From a bacterium (GTDB taxonomy: Bacteria > Spirochaetota > Spirochaetia > JABEVK01), in NCBI GenBank assembly GCA_021782055.1, contig JAJXVP010000079.1, positions 1 through 10,695 of the forward strand: a stretch of 10,695 nt of DNA, written 5' to 3'. The notes under the pieces were generated by a model that saw only the letters and a program-made list of their open reading frames with translations, searched no databases and was not told the origin of the DNA. Shown one piece after another: positions 1-7,261 of the stretch (positions are counted from its first letter, which is position 1; the number at the start of each line of letters is the position of its first letter). Made by a program: the position numbers and the translations under genes.

Positions 1-1
1 A

Positions 2-2473
2 ATGGATATTCAAACCCTCGATATTCAAGGAATGACTTGCGCTTCTTGTGTTCGTGCCGTCGAGAGAGCCGTGGCCAAAGTTCCCGGTGTGAGCGAAGTT
101 TCGGTAAATTTGGCCACCGAAAAGGCCCGTGTGGTCTTTCAGAACTCGGCGGACTGGGCTGCCGTCCGGGATGCTATTCTTGATGCCGGCTATCAAGTGG
201 CCGCCCCGGAAGCAACGCAGGCTCCGAAAGCGCCCAATTACTTTTTCCGTTTCATCTTGGCCCTTGTCAGCGCCGTTCCTCTGCTGTTTCTCGCCATGAG
301 CCCAGTTTTAGGCTTTCCGCTTCCCGCCTTTTTTAGGTCGTCGCCTTCACTTTTGGTGGCTTTAGAGCTGATTCTGAGTGTCCCCGCCCTGGTGGCAGGT
401 AGACAATTTTATACTGTTGGGTTCCGCTCTCTTGTTCACTTATCACCCAACATGGATTCTTTGGTTGCCGTCGGCACAGCGGCAGCCTTTATTTCTAGCG
501 CTGTGACGGCAGTCCTTATCTTTACGTCCGCGTCCGGAGCCGCGCTTCACCTCGTCGAACATTTATACTTTGACACAGGGGCAACGATTATTGCCCTAAT
601 TCTGATGGGTAAAACGCTCGAAGCCAAAGCTAAGGGCCGCAGTTCTGCCGCCTTACGCCAGCTGTTAAGTCTGGCACCTCCCTCCGCATGGCTAGTAGAA
701 GAGGGGGGACTTCGACGGGTTCCTGTCGACGATTTGCACCTCGGGGACATCATTACCGTCAAACCAGGCGAGAAAATTCCCTTGGATGGCGTGGTCGTTC
801 AAGGTTCTTCGGCAGTCGATGAAGCCCTTTTGACGGGTGAAAGTCTTCCCGTGGAAAAGGCTCCCGGGGCGGTGGTTTATGCTGGCTCTTTGAACACCCA
901 AGGCTCGTTTCAATTCCGGGTCGAGAAACTATCTGGCGAAACCGCTCTGGCGGGAATTGTTCGCTTGGTTGAAGAGGCTCAAAGCGCCAAAGCCCCCATT
1001 GCCCGTTTAGCCGACACCGTTTCAGGTTATTTTGTCCCCGTAGTTTTTGGCATCGCGCTTGTAACGTTACTCGTTTGGCTGCTAACAGGCCACAGTTTAG
1101 CAATGGCCCTAACCAGCTGCGTGGCTGTTCTTGTTATCGCGTGTCCTTGTGCGTTGGGTTTGGCTACCCCCACGGCGATTATGGTGGCTTCGGGCAAAGG
1201 TGCCGACTTAGGGATTTTCTTTAAAAATGGTGAAGCTCTCGAAACCCTCAACAAAGTTAAAACCGTTCTCTGGGACAAAACGGGTACGTTAACCAAGGGC
1301 AAACCTGAAGTTACTGGCACCTGGGTCGCACCAGGACACGAGATGTCAACGTTGCTCACCGATGCGGCCAGTGTTGAGCAAAGCTCTGAGCACCCTTTAG
1401 CAACCGCCCTGCTGAAGTTTGCACGAGCTCAGGGAGTCACCCCAGAACCTGTCACAAACTTTCTTGCCATTCCAGGCCGAGGAGTCCAAGCCGAGCGTGG
1501 CGGAGTTGCCCTTTTAGTAGGCAACTTGGAGTTTTTACGCACTCATAATATCGACCTTCTCCAGGCTCCCGCCGAAACTCCTGGAGCCCTCTATGTCGCC
1601 CGCGCTGGCCAGCTAGAAGGTCTTTTGACCGTAGCAGATAGCATCCGGCCGACCTCACCCGTAGCCGTAAAAGCCCTACACGAACAAGGGCTACAAACCG
1701 TGTTAGTCACTGGCGACTCCCGAACAACAGCACTCAAGATAGCTCAAGAGTTGGGAATAGCTGAGGTTGAAGCCGAAGTGCTACCGGGCGCAAAGGCCCA
1801 GGTTGTAAAACACCATCAAGGAAAAGGTGCCACCGTCTTTGTCGGAGATGGTATAAACGATGCCCCCGCCCTGGCTCAGGCTGACGTAGGCATAGCCGTG
1901 GGAGCCGGAGCAGATGTCGCTATAGAATCAGCGGGGATTGTTTTGGTTAAGGCCGACCCTCGGGGCGTCGTTGATGCGCTCGCCCTTAGTCAGCGTACCT
2001 TACAAATTATCAAACAAAACCTCTTTTGGGCCTTTGGTTACAATGTCTTGGGCATTCCTATAGCTGCCGGCATCTTGACCCTGTGGGGAGGCCCCGCACT
2101 GAACCCCATGATCGCCGCCTTGGCGATGTCCCTCAGCTCAGTATCGGTGGTGACGAACGCCCTCCGGCTGAAAAAATTTCATTCAAAATTTCCGCCAGCG
2201 GCCAAAGAAACTTCGCCCCTAGCGGAGGAAAGGAAGGTTACGATGAAGAAAATCATTACTGTCGAAGGCATGACCTGCGGACATTGCGTCGCACGCGTCA
2301 CAAAAGCGCTCTCGGGCGTGGCGGGCCTACAAGGGGTCCAGGTCGAGCTTTCAGGACGAGCACAAGCTGAAACTGACAGTCAGGTTGATCAAAAGGCCCT
2401 AGATGCGCTTTTGAAAAACGCGGTAGAAGAGGCCGGGTATACAGTTACCCAAGTGCAAACTTTGGCCAGCTGA
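2..2473 (+). CDS. copA: Copper-exporting P1B-type ATPase (CopA) with a C-terminal CopZ-like domain
   Basis: This is an inner-membrane Cu(I)-exporting ATPase that pumps copper out of the cytoplasm using ATP. What is seen, by residue: N-terminal HMA domain with GMTCASC (10-16); about eight membrane segments (roughly 81-103, 114-137, 151-174, 189-212, 341-363, 369-395, 674-692, 698-722); actuator TGES (278-281); transport-site CPC (381-383); phosphorylation DKTGT (D425); the SEHP motif (462-465) of the nucleotide-binding domain; GDGINDAP (615-622); and YN (680-681) and MSLSS (709-713) in the last two helices. All key residues are present, so it should be active. It is longer than a usual single-HMA CopA because the frame continues through a linker of about 25 residues into a second HMA domain with GMTCGHC (756-762). 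The ATG at base 2 fits the family's N-terminus, but its ribosome-binding site and promoter lie outside the window. csoR follows with a one-base overlap. Confidence 0.96.
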   Translation: MDIQTLDIQGMTCASCVRAVERAVAKVPGVSEVSVNLATEKARVVFQNSADWAAVRDAILDAGYQVAAPEATQAPKAPNYFFRFILALVSAVPLLFLAMSPVLGFPLPAFFRSSPSLLVALELILSVPALVAGRQFYTVGFRSLVHLSPNMDSLVAVGTAAAFISSAVTAVLIFTSASGAALHLVEHLYFDTGATIIALILMGKTLEAKAKGRSSAALRQLLSLAPPSAWLVEEGGLRRVPVDDLHLGDIITVKPGEKIPLDGVVVQGSSAVDEALLTGESLPVEKAPGAVVYAGSLNTQGSFQFRVEKLSGETALAGIVRLVEEAQSAKAPIARLADTVSGYFVPVVFGIALVTLLVWLLTGHSLAMALTSCVAVLVIACPCALGLATPTAIMVASGKGADLGIFFKNGEALETLNKVKTVLWDKTGTLTKGKPEVTGTWVAPGHEMSTLLTDAASVEQSSEHPLATALLKFARAQGVTPEPVTNFLAIPGRGVQAERGGVALLVGNLEFLRTHNIDLLQAPAETPGALYVARAGQLEGLLTVADSIRPTSPVAVKALHEQGLQTVLVTGDSRTTALKIAQELGIAEVEAEVLPGAKAQVVKHHQGKGATVFVGDGINDAPALAQADVGIAVGAGADVAIESAGIVLVKADPRGVVDALALSQRTLQIIKQNLFWAFGYNVLGIPIAAGILTLWGGPALNPMIAALAMSLSSVSVVTNALRLKKFHSKFPPAAKETSPLAEERKVTMKKIITVEGMTCGHCVARVTKALSGVAGLQGVQVELSGRAQAETDSQVDQKALDALLKNAVEEAGYTVTQVQTLAS
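2224..2237 (+). promoter_or_regulatory. Internal Shine-Dalgarno tract for the CopZ start
   Basis: GGAGGAAAGGAAGG contains a GGAGG core and a second AGGAAGG core. The second ends five bases before the in-frame ATG at 2243. In the copA frame it encodes Glu-Glu-Arg-Lys in a low-complexity linker, where protein constraint is probably weak, which fits selection for the RNA signal. Confidence 0.6.
2243..2473 (+). CDS. copZ: CopZ-like copper chaperone, probably also made by internal in-frame initiation
   Basis: The last 76 codons of the copA frame encode a complete HMA-type copper chaperone. It starts MKKIITVEGMTCGHC, with the Cu(I)-binding CxxC at residues 12-15 of this product, and ends with the EEAGYTV stretch typical of the fold. 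Free CopZ carries cytosolic Cu(I) to CopA and to CsoR-type sensors. The purine-rich sequence GGAGGAAAGGAAGG (2224-2237) lies five bases before the ATG at 2243, at an ideal Shine-Dalgarno distance and inside the copA coding sequence. No stop codon separates the ATPase from this part. Two readings are possible: ribosomes initiate here to give free CopZ as well as the fusion, or this is a fossil start left when copA and copZ fused. The first is favoured because the tract is so strong, but it has not been shown. Confidence 0.55.
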   Translation: MKKIITVEGMTCGHCVARVTKALSGVAGLQGVQVELSGRAQAETDSQVDQKALDALLKNAVEEAGYTVTQVQTLAS

Positions 2474-2775
2474 TGGAAACACCCCACTGCGCTTCGTGTG
2501 AGGTCACGCACCGCCCTCTGCCACTAAAAGACGATATGCAAACACGGTTAAAAAGAATTGAGGGACAAATTCGCGGAATCGCGCAGATGATCGAACGCGA
2601 TGCGTACTGTGATCATGTTTTACACCAAGTAGCGGCAGCTCGTTCTGCCCTTGAAGCTGTAGGCAAACTCGTGTTGGAGTACCATATCAGGCATTGTGTG
2701 ACAGACAGAATACGGCAAGAGGACCCCGAGATCATCGAAGAGTTTCTAGGTACCATCAAAACTCTCTTGCGCTAA
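2473..2775 (+). CDS. csoR: CsoR-type copper-sensing transcriptional repressor (DUF156 family)
   Basis: This is a small all-helical repressor of the CsoR/RcnR family. Apo-protein binds operator DNA, and Cu(I) binding releases it, so that copper-export genes are expressed. The conserved RLKRIEGQIRGI stretch (residues 26-37) is present. The Cu(I) ligands Cys46, His71 and Cys75 have the same 25- and 4-residue spacing as Cys36-His61-Cys65 of Mycobacterium CsoR, and a Tyr precedes the first Cys. This supports copper over nickel (RcnR), formaldehyde (FrmR) or persulfide (CstR) sensing. At 100 residues it has a short N-terminal extension with an extra CxxC (Cys6, Cys9). The ATG overlaps the copA stop as TGATG, implying translational coupling; this decides the start over Met22. 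The operator it should bind is probably upstream of copA, outside the window. Confidence 0.93.
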   Translation: METPHCASCEVTHRPLPLKDDMQTRLKRIEGQIRGIAQMIERDAYCDHVLHQVAAARSALEAVGKLVLEYHIRHCVTDRIRQEDPEIIEEFLGTIKTLLR

Positions 2776-2807
2776 AGTTCTAGCCAGTAGACCTTTAGCA
2801 GAAAATA

Positions 2808-2833
2808 AAAAGGCCCGGAAACCCGGGCCTTTT
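2808..2833. terminator. Bidirectional intrinsic terminator between csoR and the ATPase gene
   Basis: A perfect 11-bp stem (2808-2818 with 2823-2833, AAAAGGCCCGG pairing with CCGGGCCTTTT) encloses an AAAC loop. The T run on the + strand and the A run on the left arm give a U tract in both directions. It lies 32 bases after the csoR stop and 17 bases after the stop of the convergent - strand gene, so it can end both transcripts. Confidence 0.93.
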
Positions 2834-2850
2834 CTCTTCGTCGATCTTAG

Positions 2851-3552
2851 TTAGTCGCGGGCAATCAACAAGGTTTTCGTGTCCAAAACCAAGGGCAAGT
2901 TTTTAGGCTTGTTACCATGATCCTTTACGAGTTCAAGATGAACTTTTCCATCCGAAAAGGCGCGAAGGTTAATCATCACAGCAAAGAGGTCTTGGAAGGG
3001 AGCAAGCACTGCCGGAACATCGGCGCCGGCTTGAGCGCCTTCGTCCTTCAACGACACACTAAACCACAGTTCAAGATTGTTTTCTTTGGCGAACGAAGCA
3101 AAAGCCTGCAAATCGCTCACTTGGGCATGGGTAAAATCATACTCATCAACAATGACCGTCTCGGCGGCAAAAGCTTTGTCGCCAAGCCGCGCTTTGACGC
3201 TGTCAAAAATATGAGCCAGTGTACAAGCCTTGGGGTCAAAATTCATGATCATACGATGGTGGATCATTTCATCGTGAGCTTCCATAGCCAGCTCGAGATT
3301 CTTAACTTTTGAAATCTCTGTAAAGATTTCTTCGTAATACTCAAGAATATGATCAGTCCGAGTTGAAAAGGTCACATGAATGACACCTTTTCCCTGAAGC
3401 AACTTATCGGTGGCCAGGTGAACTAACGCCGAGGTTTTGCCCACACCATGACGCGCCGAAATTACCCCAAGATTACCCTTGCCCACGCCACCATGGGTTG
3501 AGCCGTCAAGTATACGCAGAGGACTCTGCTTGACCAGTTCTGTTTTTACCAT
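2851..3552 (-). CDS. RecA/KaiC/RadA-like P-loop ATPase of unknown role
   Basis: A 233-residue soluble protein with one RecA-type ATPase core. The Walker A sequence ARHGVGKT (residues 33-40) fits the [AG]-x4-GK[ST] pattern. A hydrophobic strand ending in Asp-Glu (TVIVDEYDF, D136-E137) is a good Walker B with an adjacent candidate catalytic Glu. The lead-in GGVGKGNLGVISAR and the C-terminal VKDHGNKPKN...LDTKTLLI resemble the ordering of KaiC, RadA and DnaB-like ATPases, which act on DNA or on protein partners. No zinc finger, Lon-like domain or membrane segment is seen, so it is not RadA itself. The start is ATG with AAGGAG (3559-3564) six bases upstream. It begins 13 bases after the fusA stop, so the two are cotranscribed. 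What the ATPase acts on cannot be told from the sequence. Confidence 0.85.
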   Translation of the reverse strand: MVKTELVKQSPLRILDGSTHGGVGKGNLGVISARHGVGKTSALVHLATDKLLQGKGVIHVTFSTRTDHILEYYEEIFTEISKVKNLELAMEAHDEMIHHRMIMNFDPKACTLAHIFDSVKARLGDKAFAAETVIVDEYDFTHAQVSDLQAFASFAKENNLELWFSVSLKDEGAQAGADVPAVLAPFQDLFAVMINLRAFSDGKVHLELVKDHGNKPKNLPLVLDTKTLLIARD

Positions 3553-3558
3553 CTGTGT

Positions 3559-3564
3559 CTCCTT
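3559..3564 (-). promoter_or_regulatory. Shine-Dalgarno site of the KaiC-like ATPase gene
   Basis: On the - strand AAGGAG precedes the ATG by six bases and lies wholly inside the 13-base gap after the fusA stop. Ribosomes finishing fusA would therefore terminate right at this site. Confidence 0.85.
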
Positions 3565-3565
3565 C

Positions 3566-5656
3566 TTACTTCTGCAGAGCCTTACGCTTTTCTTCGTAAT
3601 CTTTTCTCAACTGTTCCGCCACACTGTTCGGTACGCGAGCATACTTGAGGAATTCCATGGTGAATTCGGACTTACCCTGTGACATAGAACGAAGAACGGT
3701 AGAATATCCAAACATCTCCGAGAGTGGTACTTCCGATTCGATCCGGCAAAACTGTCCGTCCTCGGTGGAACTCAGAATGACGCCCCGACGTTGGTTGATC
3801 GAACCAAACATATTACCCTGGAACTCAGTGGGGCCTTCGAGCACAACTTTCATGATCGGTTCGAGGATCACCGGCTTGGCCTTCATGTAGACTTCACGGA
3901 AGGCGCCAATCGCCGCGGCTTGGAAGGCCATATCGGAAGAGTCAACGGGGTGAGACTGACCGTCATTGATTGTAACGCGAACACCAACGATGGGGAACCC
4001 GATGAGAGTTCCTTTCTTGACGGCTTCTTTGAAGCCTTTGTCACAAGAAGGGATGAACTCGTTGGGGATAACACCACCCTTAACCATGTCGACGAACTCG
4101 TAGTCTTTTTCGTCGAACGGCTCAATAAAGCCCGCAACACGACCGTACTGACCAGAACCACCCGTTTGTTTCTTGTGGGTATAGTTAAACTCAGCCTTTT
4201 CTGAAATCGCTTCACGGTAGGCAACCTGCGGCATACCCGTTTTAACTTCCGCTTTGTACTCACGCTTCATGCGCTCGATATAAACTTCTAGGTGGAGTTC
4301 ACCCATACCCTGAATAATCGTCTGGTTCGACTCGGGGTCGACAAACGTACGGAACGTGGGGTCTTCCTTGGTAAAGCGGTTAAGAGCTTTAGCCATGTTG
4401 TCACCAGATTTTTTGTCAATGGGTTCAATGGCCAACGAAATAACCGGCGCGGGGACGAACATCGAGGTCATGGTCAACGACAACGAATCATCAACAAAGG
4501 TATCGCCTGAAGCACAGTCGATGCCGAACAGAGCGCAAATGTCACCCGCTCCCGCCTCGTCGATGTCTTCCATGTGGTTGGAGTGCATTTTTACCAGGCG
4601 GCCTATTTTAAAGCGACGCTGGCTGCGCATATTGCGAAGTTCCATACCCTTCTTGACCATACCCTGATAAATGCGCACGTACGTCAGCTGTCCGTATTGT
4701 CCATCGTCCAGTTTGAACGCCAAAGCGACGGTTGGTTCTTCGTCAGCAACTTTCAAGAGAACTTTTTCTTCGTTCTTGCGGGTATCAAGACCATAATTGG
4801 GCTTCTCATTCGGGGACGGAAGGTAATCCGAAACACCATCCAAAAGAACCTGGACGCCTTTATTCTTGTACGCAGACCCCACAAAAACAGGAGTCAGCTC
4901 TCGCGAGATTGTTGCTTTGCGGATAGTGGCTTTGACGAGTTCAAGAGGAGGATCCTGACCTTCCAGGTGCATTTCCATTAGCTGGTTGTCAAACATTGAC
5001 AACTCTTCAAGCAGAATTTCGCGGTATTTCTTTGCTTCTTCGATTTTGTCTGCGGGAATGGGCCGGTGCTGGACATCCAAACCGTCTTCACCCTCAAAAT
5101 ACACCGCATCCATGTTTACAAGATCCACGAGACCTTCAAACTTGTCCTCAAGGCCAATGGGCAGGGTTACAAACACGGCATTATGGCCAAGCTTTTCTTT
5201 CAGCTGTTCACGAACGCGATAGGGGTTCGCACCTGTTCGGTCAGCTTTATTGATAAAGGCTAAGCGGGGTACATCGTAGCGCTTCATTTGGCGGTCAACG
5301 GTGATCGATTGTGACTGAACGCCGGCAACAGAGCACAACACCAAAATGGCGCCGTCGAGAACCCGCAGAGAGCGTTCCACTTCAATAGTAAAGTCGACGT
5401 GGCCTGGGGTGTCGATGATGTTGATAAACTTGTCTGACCACTGAACGCTGGTTGCGGCGGATTGAATCGTAATACCACGTTCACGCTCCAGATCCATCGA
5501 GTCCATCGTGGCACCGACACCGTCTTTACCCTTAACTTCGTGAATGGCGTGAATACGCCCGCAGTAGAACAGAATACGTTCTGTCAGGGTTGTTTTGCCC
5601 GAGTCAATGTGGGCGCTGATACCTATGTTGCGCATCTTATCAATGGCAATCTTCAT
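3566..5656 (-). CDS. fusA: Translation elongation factor G, spdEFG1 / mitochondrial EF-G1 type
   Basis: A GTPase that moves tRNAs and mRNA through the ribosome after each peptide bond. At 696 residues it is full length. G-domain motifs seen: P-loop AHIDSGKT (15-22), switch I RGITI (60-64), DTPGH (82-86), NKAD (136-139) and GSAYKN (260-265); domains II to V follow intact. IDSGKTT in place of the IDAGKTT of standard bacterial EF-G, and stretches such as [29 protein letters not shown] and [17 protein letters not shown], match the mitochondrial EF-G1/spdEFG1 subfamily. Organisms with this type usually carry a second EF-G. In Borrelia EF-G1 is the translocase and EF-G2 works in ribosome recycling, so this copy is probably the translocase. 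The start is ATG with AGAGG (5664-5668) seven bases upstream. It is first in an operon with the KaiC-like ATPase gene, not beside rpsL/rpsG and tuf. Confidence 0.96.
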   Translation of the reverse strand: MKIAIDKMRNIGISAHIDSGKTTLTERILFYCGRIHAIHEVKGKDGVGATMDSMDLERERGITIQSAATSVQWSDKFINIIDTPGHVDFTIEVERSLRVLDGAILVLCSVAGVQSQSITVDRQMKRYDVPRLAFINKADRTGANPYRVREQLKEKLGHNAVFVTLPIGLEDKFEGLVDLVNMDAVYFEGEDGLDVQHRPIPADKIEEAKKYREILLEELSMFDNQLMEMHLEGQDPPLELVKATIRKATISRELTPVFVGSAYKNKGVQVLLDGVSDYLPSPNEKPNYGLDTRKNEEKVLLKVADEEPTVALAFKLDDGQYGQLTYVRIYQGMVKKGMELRNMRSQRRFKIGRLVKMHSNHMEDIDEAGAGDICALFGIDCASGDTFVDDSLSLTMTSMFVPAPVISLAIEPIDKKSGDNMAKALNRFTKEDPTFRTFVDPESNQTIIQGMGELHLEVYIERMKREYKAEVKTGMPQVAYREAISEKAEFNYTHKKQTGGSGQYGRVAGFIEPFDEKDYEFVDMVKGGVIPNEFIPSCDKGFKEAVKKGTLIGFPIVGVRVTINDGQSHPVDSSDMAFQAAAIGAFREVYMKAKPVILEPIMKVVLEGPTEFQGNMFGSINQRRGVILSSTEDGQFCRIESEVPLSEMFGYSTVLRSMSQGKSEFTMEFLKYARVPNSVAEQLRKDYEEKRKALQK

Positions 5657-5708
5657 GAAAAAACCTCTCTGTCGGATCCTTGAGAATCGTTATAGAAAAT
5701 GTTCGACC

Positions 5709-5737
5709 ATTATAAGGATTCCCCCCGTCTTGGACAA
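5709..5737 (-). promoter_or_regulatory. Sigma70-type promoter of the fusA operon
   Basis: On the - strand a perfect TATAAT (5709-5714) is separated by 17 bases from TTGTCC (5732-5737), which matches four of six bases of TTGACA. The spacer contains a run of six G. Transcription would start near base 5702, leaving a leader of about 45 bases before the fusA ATG. No other convincing promoter was seen in this 135-base gap. Confidence 0.75.
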
Positions 5738-5791
5738 GGGAGCCTTGACAGGACGTGGGGAAAATATCAAGAAAAACTTATGAGAAAACGG

Positions 5792-7261
5792 TTAGGGCTT
5801 CGTTGCAGGAACTAGTTTTAAACGATCCCAGGGTTTAGGAGACCTGAAAAAGTCCTTTTGAACCGTTACTTCGGCCATGACCGGTGCCGTTGTGCTTAGC
5901 AACTTCACCTCTCCTAGATCTTTATCATCCTTGGGGTCTCGCCATGAGAAAACTTCACCAACTTCAAGCTTTAATGAGGGCAACAACCACAGCGAGAGCG
6001 TTTTGTTGTCCACACTGACAATCATACCGTCGTAAGTTTTGTTATTTACATTGACAAGAGCTGCCCAGCCCGCATCATATTGCGAAATAACCTTTTTCTG
6101 GTCCTCGACTTGACCTTGTAGCTGAGCGATCTGGGCTTTTTCACCAGCGATTTCAGAATCCTTGGCCGCCAGGACTTGTGCCGAGGAGGCCAAAAGGCGC
6201 TCGTATCCTTGAAAAGTCTCGGCTTGAAGAACATCCAACGAGCGTAAGACACCTGGTACGGCATTCTCAAAGGGGATATTCTTCAAAATTGCCATTAATC
6301 GTTGCAGTTGAGCAATTTGCGTCCCTTGTGCAACCCTTTCAGTAGGGCCCACAGCGCCATCCTGGGCTAAGGGCGCAGGCAACGGGGGAATTTCAAAACT
6401 TTGGGTAAGATTTTCATAGGCGCTCGTAATCGCCTGCACATCCTCGGGCAAAGCTTTGGGGTTGTATTTTAAAATCAGTTTTGCAATTTCGTCGGCTTGG
6501 CGTCGCCGAAGGGCCGCCAAATATTCCGCATGCGCTGTCCTCAGGCGTTCTAGGTTTAGTTCGTTCGCCCGCGACATGGTTTGAATACGGTCCTGGTAGA
6601 ACGACTTAAGTTTCGACATTTCGATATCAAACAATTTTTGTTGCGAGTTGAGCCGTTCTTGGTTTTCTTTGTTCAGCTTACCAATTCGGTTGTCATAGCT
6701 GTCTATCTTCTTTTGTAACTCTTTGGCCTGCTCTTCTAACGGTTTCAGCTGATCATAGGCGACTGCCTCAATATGCCTAAGTTGGAAGTCAAGGTGCCCC
6801 TTAATCTGTTCTTGTTTTTTTTGAAGCACGGCAGGGGGATAATTTGCAACACTCACCATATCGAGTTGAGAATGCGCTTCTTGCCTAACCTGCTCTTCAT
6901 CATCGGCCTGTTTCTGCTTAATAATAGCAATTTGGTTTTTGACATCCGTCAAGTCATTCTGGTTCTTTTTTACCCCGTCAAACAAATCGCGAAGATTCAA
7001 ATCATTGAACTGACCAATCTGAACGGTTTTTTGCTGATTCGCCTGATCGGACACCAGAGTGGCCACCACGGCACCGACCGCCATGACCAGAAAAAAGCTA
7101 ATTGTAACGATAGGGATCGTAAAACTTTTATTCTTGGCGGTCTTAGCAAACTCGACCTCTAAATCAAAAGTTTCTTCCCGGCTATCCGATTCAAGCGGTT
7201 GACTGAGAAAGTGGTCTTTCGTCCCTCGGACGATATCTTTTATTTGCTGGTCATTGTCCAT
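5792..7261 (-). CDS. Single-pass membrane protein with long coiled coils, unknown function
   Basis: Not recognised as a named family. The 489-residue protein has an acidic cytoplasmic N-terminus of about 45 residues, one membrane helix (about 47-70) with no signal-peptidase site evident, and then a long segment rich in Gln, Lys and Glu with heptad character (about 100-265). A Pro-rich break (291-298, PPLPAPLAQ) follows, then a second coiled coil (about 362-395) and a C-terminal stretch of about 85 residues (405-489) with alternating hydrophobics suggesting a small beta domain. The topology implies that the coiled coils lie outside the inner membrane. The ATG at 7261 was chosen, with a weak GGA seven bases upstream. 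A TTG at 7273 would add four residues but has only a CCTCCTC tract in front of it. The gene overlaps the cyclase gene by 22 bases, so the two are probably translationally coupled and may act together. Confidence 0.82.
   Translation of the reverse strand: MDNDQQIKDIVRGTKDHFLSQPLESDSREETFDLEVEFAKTAKNKSFTIPIVTISFFLVMAVGAVVATLVSDQANQQKTVQIGQFNDLNLRDLFDGVKKNQNDLTDVKNQIAIIKQKQADDEEQVRQEAHSQLDMVSVANYPPAVLQKKQEQIKGHLDFQLRHIEAVAYDQLKPLEEQAKELQKKIDSYDNRIGKLNKENQERLNSQQKLFDIEMSKLKSFYQDRIQTMSRANELNLERLRTAHAEYLAALRRRQADEIAKLILKYNPKALPEDVQAITSAYENLTQSFEIPPLPAPLAQDGAVGPTERVAQGTQIAQLQRLMAILKNIPFENAVPGVLRSLDVLQAETFQGYERLLASSAQVLAAKDSEIAGEKAQIAQLQGQVEDQKKVISQYDAGWAALVNVNNKTYDGMIVSVDNKTLSLWLLPSLKLEVGEVFSWRDPKDDKDLGEVKLLSTTAPVMAEVTVQKDFFRSPKPWDRLKLVPATKP

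Noticed and set aside
181..260. Search for an E. coli-type frameshift site after the N-terminal HMA domain of CopA
   Set aside because: No slippery heptamer followed by a clear hairpin was seen, so chaperone release by that route is not supported here.
2026..2370. 114-codon + strand frame overlapping the end of copA
   Set aside because: It is out of frame with the CopA/CopZ sequence and gives no recognisable protein; it does not indicate a frameshift.
3791..4204. Several 60-140 codon frames antisense to or overlapping fusA
   Set aside because: They are shadows of a highly conserved full-length EF-G; none has a credible start signal or recognisable protein sequence.
5745..5750. TTGACA on the + strand upstream of fusA
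   Set aside because: No -10 element lies at 16-18 bases, and it would transcribe antisense into the coiled-coil gene.
5736..5750. CAAGG/CCTTG inverted repeat next to the fusA -35 box, considered as terminator or operator
   Set aside because: The stem is only five pairs with a three-base loop and no T run, so neither role can be supported.
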